From Asterochloris sp. CNOR1 (taxonomy: Eukaryota > Chlorophyta > Trebouxiophyceae > Trebouxiales > Trebouxiaceae): DNA of 64,000 nt. The stretch spans positions 1,674,001 to 1,738,000 of the forward strand of contig OZ017761.1 of assembly GCA_963969365.1 (NCBI GenBank), given 5' to 3'. This document shows, piece after piece, positions 23,211 to 34,330 of the stretch. Both the position numbers and the translations under genes were made by a program. The first letter of the stretch is position 1, and each line of letters starts with the position of its first letter. The notes beneath the pieces were generated by a model. It saw nothing but the letters and a program-made list of their open reading frames with translations. It was not told where the DNA came from and ran no database searches.

Positions 23211-26141
23211 TCACTTCCTCAGCAAGGAAGCCCCTGCATTGACTGTGGTGAATCCCCACAAACCAAGAAGGGCGGGCAGTGCATAGCCGCCAGTGCCTGA
23301 CAGGAACACTGGCACCAACACTGCCAGATGGCCAGCACCTGCGCCAGCCAGACCCAGGTTCATTGCCTTGAATGACCCCTCATTCAGGCGCCCCTGCTGC
23401 TCACCCTCCTGCAGGAAGGCATATAAAGGTTGGTGGAGTTGCTTGTTCACCATGCCTGGGAGCAACAGCACAACAGACAAGTCCAACCTCACAGCGGCCT
23501 CTGCATGCTGGTGTGCCTGGCATAACCCCGCCTGATGAAAGTTTTGCAGAGCAGAACAGTCTGACTTCTGACCAATTCTGCTGACTGGCAGCGCAGCAGG
23601 GCAATCCAGAGCTGGAGCCTCAGGGGTGCATGCAGGGGACACATGCAGCCCTGACACATGCATGTTACCCATATGCCAAGGCAGCCCCTCTAGAAGATGC
23701 GAGCACTTACCCGGCAACCATATGCAAGGGCAGGCAGCAGCGTTGCCAGAACGCCGCCAATGAAACGCCACAGGAAGATGCACTCCTCGCCCTTCACATT
23801 CCCAAACACTGCGTTCAGCGTCTCCTGCAACAGCGGACGCCAGAGGTTTTGCAAGTAGCCGCAAGCAGCTCAGGAAGGCTCTGCTGCTCGACAACTGGTG
23901 CACACTGAAAGTCAGTCCAGCCAGGCAGCTGTGCCCGGCAGAAGGGGCCAGAGAGGCGCTAAATCGATGTGCAATAACCCAGCCAGCTCTGCCACCCCTC
24001 CACGTACGCCAAGCTGCCGTGTACTTGGAGGTGGAGCTAAGCAGACAACGTGCCCGCAGCAAACTGCAAGGGCCAGACAGACCGAGGACGGCACGCAAAC
24101 AACAGCATAGGCCACACAACTCATGAGCAACCTGACAACTCTGCTGTTCCCACAGGCAAGCTAGCTGCTGCCGAGCAAGTAATATCATGCAGACAAGCTG
24201 CAAGGGCCAGGGAGGCGCCGCTGGCAAGTAGTGCAGTAGGTACAATGCACCAGAAAGCAGAGCGTTCAAGCAGTTTATGAGGCAGCCAGGACTGCTGTAG
24301 GCGGTGCAGTTAGCACACTGCAGAGCTGCTTCAACATACCTGGGGCAGGGCAATGTAGGAGATGCCAGACGCTGCCAAGATGATGCTGAGGGCTGTGTAG
24401 GCGCCGCTGGTCACACCACGAGGGCTCGGGGCATCGGCCACATCGTCCTGTAGTTTCTGCAGTTCACAAAGGCAAAAGACTTGGCCCGCAGGCTGAAACA
24501 GTGCACTGAAAGCACATTAGTGTGTAAAGGGACAAGAAAGCACATCTGCTTTCTTGTATATGACAGCTACCTGCTGCACGCCAACACAGATGCTACAAAG
24601 TGAAAAAAACGCGCACAAGGGCCTCAGAGGTCCAACAAGAAGCTATGCCTGGGCGACAGCGCTCAGCAACATGATCTTTGAAGCACATTCTGAACCTCAG
24701 CACATGTGAACAAAAGTGGAACGCAGCCTCAAGACGAAGATCGCAGCACAGCAAATAAGTTGAGGCAGGCCCATGATGTGTACCACACACGGCTGTCTGG
24801 CTCGTTTCTCTATCTTGATTGCAGCCAAGTGGACCAGAACAACTGTCTCACCTTGACTGCCCCAAGAGGCCCTGTGCGCTTGAGGGACAGACCATACTCG
24901 CTGTTCTTCCCATAAGCTCCCCATGCCACGGTGATGCTGGTGCCCAGGACAAGGGCAATCAGAGCAAAGCCGTTGAAGCTCAACACTGAGCCATTGCCGC
25001 CTGTGCCAGCATTGGAGGCTGCCAGCAGCAGCTCCACCGTTACCTGCAGCAGCATCAAGAGTTCAGTCTGTCTGGTGCCAGTGCATGCCACAGGGCCGCA
25101 ACAGTCAACACTAGTTATCAACAAACAAGGATTGTGCCAGGCCACATGCACAGCAACACTATCCATGGCTCATGTGAGAGGATGCAGCAGATAGCCAGCT
25201 TGCTGGGGCTCACCAGGGCGATGAGGGCCAGGTTGAGGCGCTGGAATGGACTCTCGCTCAAACTGTCACGCTTGGCAGCGATCTGCACAGCAGCACAAGA
25301 TGTCAGACCACACAACTCTCCCCTGGCCAGCCTCTGTGCAACGCTGTTCTGCTACATACAGCATGCTCCCACAGCAGAGATAGGAGGGATGAGCTCAAGC
25401 ATACAGGTGCCCCTCCCGCGTGGAGTAACTCAGCATCAGGCAGGCGTAAGATTCGGCATGCTGCAGCTCACGTTGAGGCCAAGGGATGCAGCAGCACCAG
25501 CCAGAGATCCTGTGGCCACCAGCCTGAGCAGGGGCTCATGCAGAGCATCATGGGGCTGAGCGCTAGCTCCAAAGAGGAAGTCTGCAGCCTGCAGGCATGA
25601 ACACAGCCATAGATTGGCAGGCCAGACAGTGAAGAACCCTCCACCCCCTGCAGGACTTGCGGCCTGCGCATTGAGCCGGCAGCAGCCTGCTGCCATGAGC
25701 ACTTGGGAGAGGGTCGTCGAGCCAGTGCTGTTCCAGCATTCTCAATGCAGAGATTGTGCTGGGACTGGCTGTTCAGCAGAGCTTAGCATGATGCTGCCTC
25801 GTGACTGAGCTACAGCAAAAGCCAATGAGAGGCCCTTCTTGCCCTTCCTGTGGACAATGCGCAGCTGTACGCTTTCAACCAGCCAGGCAGTTGGCTCATT
25901 AGTCAGGCTCCTCAACAATAGAATCGAACCAGCAGGGTTGCTGGGTGGGGAGCTGCAGCTGCATGAGAATTGACACCATGGCCATAAACCTATGAAACAC
26001 ACGCAGAAGGGCTCACCGTGTGGGGCGCAACTGCTGCAGGCAACGCCAGGATGGCGTACAGTGCAGCCAGTGCCACGTAGCTGTTGGGGCTGCCAGCAAC
26101 CTCATCTCCTGGCACTCCTGAGCGGTCGTCACCAACCTTCT
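23211..26141 (-). CDS. Unrecognised polytopic membrane protein with internal duplication (5' end unresolved)
   Basis: Seven exons are placed, with phase closing from the second to the last: 26141-26017 (phase 1 start, so at least one upstream exon is missing), 25588-25472, 25282-25214, 25043-24852, 24456-24340, 23824-23711 and 23408-23211, about 310 aa. The protein has around seven to eight hydrophobic segments. It consists of two similar halves. Half 1 has YVALAALYAILALP, then FLFGAS, then LLRLVATGSLAGAAASLGL, then RLNLALIAL. Half 2 has YTALSIILAASGISYIALP, then NAVFGN, then LWRFIGGVLATLLPALAYG, then RLNEGSFKAMNLGLAG. The exon breaks fall at the same points in both. I do not recognise the family. 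An organellar location is possible because the missing N-terminus could be a transit peptide, but this is not shown. Confidence 0.65.
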
Positions 26142-28018
26142 CTGCAGGCCCAGCAGAAGCACAGTGGGCATTGGGACGGCGCACATGACAGCTGGCGTGC
26201 AGGTCAGATTCCCAGGTTCGGCAAGTGGAGGCCCAAGGCCCGTAGTGTGCCGGACCTGTAGCTCAGCCTGCATGTGCTCCGTGGCACTCTATGTAGAGAT
26301 CAGGCACTACTTACAGACTTGGTAACACATGCGCAGCCACAAGCTGCGGCCGGGGGCAGTGCAGAGGCATCACGCACTGCAAGCATCCTGTGCATCTGGG
26401 CACTTCCTGTGCTGAACTCAGCCGTGCACATCCCAAGTGTGCCACTGCAGCAAGGCCTCACGTTGGTACTTCTCTGACTTGAGAGCATTCTTGGTGCCCC
26501 GCTCCTGATTGATGTTGCCTGCACGGACGACCAGCGCACCCTGCAATTGGCAATGCTGCATCTGAAGCCAGCAATTTTTGAAGGTGCCACTTCTTTGCTG
26601 GAATGGGTACAATGGTGATCACTGCTGCCCATGGGTGGGCTACTTGCCTGGGCCTTTGGGCTGCGCATGCTAGGGGTCACATAACATGGCCGCCACGCAG
26701 GTGGTTGGCTTGCTGTTCGGTGGCCAGCACAAGTGCAGTCCTTGCAAATGCTGCTTTTCAGCAGCGCAGGTGGGTGTAGCTAACTGCCAAAGGGCAGTCA
26801 GCAACACAAGCCGGATGATGCTCACCCTGCTAGCAGCCTTGTGTGTCCTGCACGAGGCCCTCAAGGTACAAGGCAGCTGCCTGTTGGCCTGCTGCCCAAC
26901 AATGGAAACTGCAGCAGCATGTCAGATCCAGTCCTAATCTAGCACAGAGTCCCATTCACAGACCAAGGCACTTGCGCTTAAAGCTTGTCAAGAGCAAAAC
27001 AGGCAGAACAGAGATGTGGGTCCTGATGAATAGGCACCGTGCCTGACCTGCTGATCTGCTTATGCTGGCCTGCATTGTGTCGATTGGTTTGCTTGATGGC
27101 AAGATCGAAAGCAGGCTCGACTGGGCTTGCAGTGGTATGAACGTGGTGTGAATTTTGGGCACGTCGACGTGGCCTATTCAGCACCTGATAAAAATTGTGA
27201 GACTTGTTTTCTCACAAAGACAAAACTTGCACTTGTTTCGTCCATCTGCAGGGTCATCCCAGTAGTATGCTTTGGGCCAGAGCATGCTGAAGCTACTTCT
27301 GATGGTCAAAGCCAGCATGTTTACAGGGAGCCAGCTGGTCTGCTCCTGAGCAAATACACTCGCTACCAAGGAATCAAGCATCAAAGCAAACACTTCAGAG
27401 ACCATAGACCTCCACAGATCAAGCTGCAGCATCAAATGAAATGTCACCAGCTGCAGACGGGTACACTCATTCAGTATGCTGGAAGTTCAAATGCTAGACT
27501 GGGAGGTGGCAGTCTCGGTCAATTCATTCTGATCAGACAGTCCAGACAAGCCTCATGTGTGGCCTGAGCAGTGTAGGGGGGCAGGGCATCTCACAGCCTG
27601 TCTGGTGGCTGAAGTGTCAGGAATCATCTGCGTCTGACATTCAGCAGGAGCTCCTGCGGGTGCTTGGGAATCGAGACTGCCCACAGTACTGCGCCCAGCT
27701 GCAGCACATGGGGACGTCCAACAACTAGCTGGGTGTGCAGCCATCAAACCTGGTACAGTTCTGCTGGTGGTCAGTCGCTTCTGAAAAAGCCTGAATCAAA
27801 AAAGGGTACCAGCGCCCATATATCTTGATGTGGGCGCTGCTGCTGCCACTGCTGGCTCAGTGTGCTCCCAGCAATGCCTTTTTGCGTGCCATACAGCCGA
27901 GGCATTGTCATCTGCTCACAGGGGGCTGAGGGTCCGGGTCTGATGCGGGCTGGGCGTGGCTGAGGGCCTTCACTGTGCCCAGCCCAGCCTGGGCTGACGC
28001 TCCAGAGGAGTCAGTCAG
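26142..28018. other. Region holding an unresolved 5' end and otherwise no recognised gene
   Basis: The first exon or exons of the - strand membrane-protein gene must lie in about 26150-26900. Several Ser/Arg-rich frames there could be a leader, but none gives a clean phase-1 donor. From about 27000 to 28018 the sequence is AT-richer, with only short unsupported frames. It forms the 3' flank of the WD40 gene. Confidence 0.4.
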
Positions 28019-31000
28019 TCAAGCAACCGTCCAGACTGCCACCTCCCCATAGCTGTCGCCGGAGACCAGGGTGTCGTGCTTCCCGGCGGCCAGGACTCTG
28101 ACAGGGTAGTGGTGGCAGAAGAGTGCACTGCTGTCGGGGGCCTCCAGCAGAGCCAGCTCCCAGCGCCTGACCAGCTGCAGTGCATGCCAGAACATACAGT
28201 CAGCACAAACCCTAAACTTTGACGGCAGCATGGACAGTTCCAAGCATGCAAAGCAGCTGGCGCCTCACCAAACTGCAGCGCAGCAGAGAGCACACCCAGC
28301 ACTGTGAAGCAGCTGCTTGCAGCATGCTGGGGTGACGGCACCACCAGCAGGCCCTGCTGCAGCAGCTCAGCTGCCCTGCAGAATGAGGGGTGCAGCCTGC
28401 AAGCACAGGATACTCAACAAACCACCTTGTCAGCCACCTGAGCAACCCCGGCTCCAGTGTGCACCAGTGGGGGCCACAGATGCAGCAGGTGCTCTCTGCG
28501 GATGCTCACCTTCTCATTCCTGCCAGTCCAGAGCGACCTGAAGAGCCTCCATACTCACGACCATCACCTCAAAAGCAGGCAGTGAACAGCAGATGCGATC
28601 TGAGGGTGCTCACCTTGTCATCGCCACCTGTGTAGAGCTTCCTGTCGGGGCCCACTGCTGCGCAGTTGATGCGCTGCCCCTCGTGTGCATTGTTCTTTTC
28701 CCCGACCAGCTCCATGGTGTTGGCGTCCCACATCTTGATGCTACCGTCGTAGCTGGTGCTGCAGGCAGACAGGCAAAGGCTTGAGTGCTGCACTTGGCCA
28801 TGCAGTCAGGTGCATCCTTGCAAAGCTCTAGACTGCCATGCGCAGGGATGCAGGCAGTGGCAGGTGCTCGAGTGACGCTCAAACAGGTGCTGGAGTGCTG
28901 GGTGCCCTGCAACAGGGACGCAAACACCTGCAGCTGCAGGCCAGCCAGCAGGCGCTGCAGTGGCAAGTCGTACTTCCTACTGCTGTGTGCAAAGCATTGC
29001 AGTCCAGAAGAAGTTCAGGCCAGCTACATGCCAGTGGCCCCTCACAGTAAGGTCTGTGGCTGGGGCAGCACGGCCCAAGGAGAGCAGCAACCTCTATGGC
29101 TGGAGAAGCAGCGTGGAGCACTGCCCCAGTGGCTGACCTGTAGAGGAAGCCCTTGTGCCACAGCACAGAGGTGACGCGGTCGCTGTGGGCCTTGTCGCGC
29201 CCGGCCGCCTCCCGCAGCTCGCCCTTCTTGTCAACGGTCCATGACCTGCGGCCAGAACGCCTGAGTTGATGACAGCCCCCTTGGGCTCAGTAGGCCCCTG
29301 CAGATTCTGAAGGAGCCTGCACTGATCGCCTGTCTGGCATGCCCTGTACACAGTGGCCCGAGGTGTGCATGCAGAAGTCTTGCCGACAACAGCCAAGTTC
29401 ACAGGATACAGGCTCAACCCCCAGCAGTTATCCTTGCTAAGACACATGTGGAGTCCAGGTCCAGCCAGCAGGGGCCATCGCAGGGCTCTTTGCAAGCCAT
29501 GTGAGCAACCCCGCTTGGGGTTCCAAGGGGGCGGCCACTTTGCAGATGATGCCCAGGGTGTCTTATGACTTGCAAGCAGGGTGCCAGAGACAAACTTTGG
29601 GAGCAAATGCTGCAGCTTTTGGCATATTACCTGATGCTGCACATGGAAGGTGCAGAAAAACACCGTATCGTGCCGCAGGCACAGCCCAGGGGACCCAGGG
29701 TGCTTGTGGCCTGCTCTGTAGGCCAAGGGTGACTCACTTGATGCTGCCTCTGGATGTGCAGGCAAAGAGCCGGTTGTTGCCTGTGCACAGGGCCAGGATG
29801 TCGCCGGTGAACAACTTGATGTCGCGCACATGCCTGGGGACTGCCCTGCTCATGTCCCACTGCTTTATGTAGTTACATCCGCAGCTGCAAGCAGAGGATA
29901 GTGGGTCGTGCAACCTTGGCTCTGATGCATCAACAGGGCACAGACAGCGCCCAAGGCGACAGCAGTGTGCGCAGGGGACCAATCAGCTTGAGACAGCAGG
30001 TACCCTGCATCTGGCTCACACAGGCTGGGCCAGGTGTCATAAAATGAGCCTGCAACCTGTCTCAAGTGCGTGGGCAGCACTCAGATGGGCACAGTGTAGC
30101 TCTGCTAACCAGTTGGTGGCCTACCTGACAAGCCACGTCCCGCTGGTGGTCAAGGACCTGACCTGGTTCACACTGGAGGCCTGTGTGGCTCACCTGAACA
30201 GCCACTTTCCGCTGGTGGCCAGGGACCTGACCCAGCCAGTGTGGCTGTTGAGCACCACCTTGGAGATCATCTCCTTGTCCGGGGGCTCCCAGGAGAGCAC
30301 AGACTTCCCGTGGTTGCCACAGAACACCTGCAGTCGTTGAAGGCGCTGGGTCAAGAGGGGGGCCGCTGCCGCCTCCCTGAGGCGGACAATCTGGTGTGCT
30401 CAAGACTGCAGCTGCACACAAAGCGCCTGCCTGTGCGAGTGTAGCCGCAGCTCAGCAGTGGGGTGTCGAAGGCAGCACGGTGGGTCACGCAATGCAACAC
30501 ATGCGAGGGACCCTGACTGTGTCTGCCTGCAGCCGGTGGGGCCCCTACCAGATCATCTGTCGGGAACATTCCCGGCTGCTGCACACAGCAAGTAGCCCAG
30601 GGCTGCAGCAAGATCGCCTTCCCATGGCAGCTGACCTGGTTGCAATCCCCCAAGCTGGTTCTGTCACCCACAAAGCCGTGGATGGCACTGTTCTCCTGCC
30701 TCCACCAAGCACGAGACAGCAGCACGTGCGGGTCTACGACTCAAGCAGCTCACCTGCTTGTGGTTCCCAAGGCTGGTGCTGTCAGCCACCAGGCTGAAGA
30801 TGGGCCCCCCCGCAGGCTTGAGCCGTGCCACCTCTGACATGGGGACAGCCCTGGACTCTGAGAGGTCACAGTCCTGCAGGCAGGGCAGTGGGTACAGGTG
30901 GGGACCACAAGACTTGATGAGTTCTTCTTGGCACACCAACGCCTCCACATCTTGCTGCTCGCCGCAGGTGAGTGGGCAAAGGCAGGCTTGCCACGCGCCA

Positions 31001-31939
31001 GCACTCAGCCAGCTGCAGGCAGGGCACAGGGCAGGAGGTGGAAGCGGACAGGTGCGAGCAGCGTATTTGTTGACTGCTAGATTGTCCATGGGCCACTGCG
31101 TCAACACCTTTGCACCACAGGCGGCCCCGTGCGAGACCGACTTTTGCAGCATAAGCACACAAGGGGCCACTGATCAATAGGGAGCAGATGATCAGGGACT
31201 ATCTGCTGCAGCTCAAACGCAGATGTCCGCCAACACTGGCAGCACAGGTTGATATGTCGCTGGTGTCCAGCCTCCAAGTCGCTGACCTGCAGTCTCCAAA
31301 GGGCGAGGCTCTTGTCCAGCGATGCTGTCACCAGTTCCCTCGCATCACCTGCAGAGCAAGCCATGCCGCTTGCAACAGCTGTGCTGTGCTTCCTCATGCA
31401 GCAGGTCAAGCCTGCCGGTGCTTGCGAAGAGCCTTCAGCAGTGAGCACATGGAGGTGCGATACGGCTGGGTTGCTGGCAATGCAGACACTGGATGTAATG
31501 GCCTCAGGCTATGCCCAAAGCTGCTCAGATTGTACTCAAGGTGGCTGCGGTGCATCTGGGCGGCCTGCAGTCACAGGGCGCCCACTGCCAGATTGTCACC
31601 TTTCTTGTCCTTCAGAACCAGCGCTGCCGTGAGGGCTGACTCGTGGCACCGTGCTCTCTTGCATAGTATGGCCTCCTGCCGCTTCTTCGATGGTTGCTGC
31701 GGCTGAGTGCATGCGAGTTCGGCACTCAGCAGGGAGGCCGCCAATCCAAAGCGCCCTCTGGACCGGCATCCACCAGGGGCTGCAATCCTGAGAGCGACAT
31801 CAGACCTCGAGATGCTAAACTGCTGTCGGATCTGGAAGGACCCTTGCATGCAGCTGGGCAGTCCTGGACGTTGCAAAGATATTCCAGATAACAGTGGGGG
31901 CTTGCCTTCACCGGGCCAGGCCTGTGCTGTCTCAGTCAA
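28019..31939 (-). CDS. Seven-bladed WD40-repeat protein
   Basis: Eight exons close exactly to 403 aa: 31939-31600, 31348-31287, 30873-30754, 30327-30194, 29884-29738, 29245-29138, 28758-28614 and 28174-28019. Seven blade ends are visible in order: LALWRL, LSWEP, KQWDM, KSWTV, KMWDA, RRWEL and AVWTV. Blade starts include NSHTGWVRSL, KAHSDRVTSVLWH and NNAHEGQRINC. These fill a complete propeller and leave only about 90 N-terminal residues outside it. The N-terminal part is basic and Ser/Gln-rich, with no clear domain; the start Met is the first in frame and could be wrong. WD40 propellers are scaffolds, so no specific partner or pathway can be named from sequence. Two introns contain degenerate copies of the preceding exon's 3' end. 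Confidence 0.8.
30121..30181 (-). other. Copy of WD40 exon 4 donor end inside the next intron
   Basis: On the + strand, 30123-30180 (ACCTGACAAGCCACGT, then CCGCTGGTGG, then AAGGACCTGACC) repeats 30193-30246 (ACCTGAACAGCCACTT, CCGCTGGTGG, AGGGACCTGACC). On the gene strand this is the end of exon 4 (RSLATSGKWLF) duplicated just downstream of its donor. The copy has a caggta dinucleotide context at its edge. Confidence 0.65.
30625..30690 (-). other. Copy of WD40 exon 3 donor end inside the next intron
   Basis: On the gene strand this reads as HGFVGDRTSLGDCNQ followed by GTCAGC. It mirrors the genuine exon 3 end, FSLVADSTSLGNHKQ followed by GTGAGC, at 30754. Both the coding edge and a plausible donor are duplicated, but the frame upstream of the copy is not the propeller frame, so it is treated as intronic. 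Confidence 0.65.
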
Positions 31940-34084
31940 ATGTTTAGCAGGTCAAAGCTGGGAAATTATCTTTGTCAGTATTCATGTCCCTGCTTCCTCA
32001 TGTGGGCCTTGCTCATCATGCCGTTTCCATCAGTGAGACTTTGAGCTAGTCAAGATCTCATCAAGCTGCTAAGTAGGCTGAAGCAGCTTGCAGTTCAAAA
32101 CGCAAGCTACAACCACTCTCTTTCCTTCATTCCGAAAGTGCCCAATTGCATCACGTTTGCTTGCTCGATCAGGTTGAGTCCTCCTGATCAGCCAGGCTAA
32201 CAGTCTAGTGACCATGCAGCATGCTCCCACAGTGGTGCTTCTCTGGCTTCACATGCAGCTGCAGGTACCAAGAGTGAGTCTCAGCCTCTCACAGACCTGT
32301 TGCGGCAGTTCTGTAAGGCTTAATGGTGGTCCCTGGTGGCTGCTCCCATCTCTGCAGCTCAGCCTGCAGAATCATTGCTGCCAGCCGTCACCGTGTATGC
32401 AGCAGTGACGGCTGCCAAGGGGATCTGCACCGTATTCCATTGTGTGATCTGCCGCTGCCATTACAGCAGCTCAGCAACCTGGCGCCATAGACTGCACGTC
32501 TGAAGGTGACTTTGCTTGAGTTTTGCTGGGCCTGTGTCCAACAAACAGACTGCCATTGCGCCAGGCTGCAGCCACTGCATCAACTTGTACCTTGCAGTGT
32601 CCTGCTGACTGCCTACATTGTGCTGGCCGACTGTCACCCTCTGTGCGTCTGCAGGGCAGATGTGGTTTCAAAGCAGAGCAGTCTGCTGTCCATGGCTGCC
32701 CAGTGTGGCAGCCCTATGCCTGGCAGCATGAGGCATGACGGACACAGCATGAGGCATGCTGCCCCCAGGGCAGCAGACCCTGCATTGTGACGACAATGAC
32801 ATGAGGGCTGCAGCCTGAGCTCTGAAGCAGAGGAGCCAGAATCATACATATGAGATGACAGCTGCAGCCATCAGACCAGCAACCTGCTGGCTTACAGCTT
32901 GATATAGCATAATCTCAGCCTTGCTGCAAAATGATGAGGGTGCAGCAGCCGGACCTGCACCACATCTTACCCTGCTTTGTGGGCAGCAAACTCTACATTG
33001 GCTGCCGTCGAGTCTCCTGGAGGCAGGTGAGAGCCCTCCTACTGCTCTGCAGGGCCCTGCATGCAGTCTGCTGCTGCACAGCAGCGATGTCGGTGGGTAT
33101 TTGTGATGCCTATGTCGCCTTATACAGAGCACTAATGCTGAACAGCTGGGAGTCTCTGCAGAGTTTTGCCTCGCTGGTCGTCTGCTGAAGGCCCTACGAC
33201 AGTCGCAGCGCCATGGGAATAGACAGGTGCTGAGTTAAGTGGAGTGTGCAGCATGTAAGTTCAAGTGTTTCGGCACACTGTCCTGCCTGCAAGTCAGGCC
33301 CTTGGGGGCACTGTTGCCTGGCAACAGCCATGCCTGCTGGACATGCCACTGTTGGGTTGTTTGCTGGACTGACAGCAGGGCCTTGCAGGCATTTTGCTGC
33401 AGGCATTGTGCTGCACAAACCCTTGTTGCACAGAGAGCTGGCAGCAGTGGGGAGCTGGCCCTGCATGCCATCTGTGACTGCGCGCTGCTGCCGCTCAAGG
33501 CTGGCAGGGCTCTGCCACTGCAGCCTCTGCAGCAGGCTCATAGTGAACAGGCTGAAGGCTGACTCAGCTAAGTGCCAGCTGCAGGAAGCACAAAGAGCTT
33601 CCCAGGACGCCTTTGCCATCGGACCACATGCAAGCTTTCAGGCACAGCACTGCCTCCCATTCACATGAGCTGCGTCTCAAGTACTCATCCATCCCCCTCC
33701 GCCTTGGGTGCTGCTGGCAATGAAGATGCTCAAGCCTATTGTATGAAGTTGATGTCTCATGTAATGCAGCACGTGCTGCGCCTGTGCGGCCTGCAGCTGC
33801 CGCGCCCTTGTGGGTATCCTTTCTTTGAAGCTATGACATGCGGCTAACATCATAGCTGCCACTCCTGCAGGACCAATTCTGCCCCAACACATGCACCCCA
33901 GTACCGGGTCTGCCGCTGTACTTGGTCTGAGCAACCTCCATGCACAGCGGCCATTCAATGGCTGCTACTGTTGTGGCATCAACACATGAATGGCCATGCA
34001 CTGCAGCGTTTGCGGCCCACCCCTGCATCCCTAGTTTACAGCAGCTGACGCTGTTCAACTTCATTCAACCGCAAACTAATAAGC
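31940..34084. other. Gene-poor stretch with one weak candidate exon
   Basis: This 2.1-kb interval lies between the WD40 start and the left edge of the lipase array. The only coding-like piece is a + strand frame, 32931-33026 (MMRVQQPDLHHILPCF, then SKLYIGCRRVSWRQ), ending at a gtgaga donor. I could not connect it to a second exon with homology. A short inverted repeat (CAGCCGTCAC and GTGACGGCTG, about 32382-32416) is also present. Nothing else is recognised. Confidence 0.35.
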
Positions 34085-34330
34085 AGCGTTGTCAATGTCC
34101 TTTCAGTACATGTATGAAGAATTCATCAAAATTCCTAAATCTGCCTGCACTACAGGTTTGCGATGCAACACAAGGTTTGCAGACTGATGGGCTGCATATT
34201 GGCAGTCTGGAGATCACCAGAGGGCTGCGCAGCAGTAAAATCAGACCAGTAATGACACGGCTTGCAGACAGGGCCGACTAAAATAAGATCTGATGCTTGC
34301 CAGGAGACAAGGCTGAGTCCCGTCAACTGA

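Noticed and set aside
23211-24353. 380-residue continuous frame on the - strand
   Set aside because: Only the last 65 residues are the real final exon; the rest reads through introns and out of frame with the preceding exons (24456-24340 and 23824-23711), whose phases close without it.
25900-25960. tRNA-like T-loop (GGTTCGATTC on the - strand)
   Set aside because: No matching T-stem, anticodon arm or acceptor stem can be drawn around it.
27127-27567. 146-residue + strand frame between the membrane-protein and WD40 genes
   Set aside because: No domain, no conserved motif, no splice context, and an AT-richer composition than coding sequence here.
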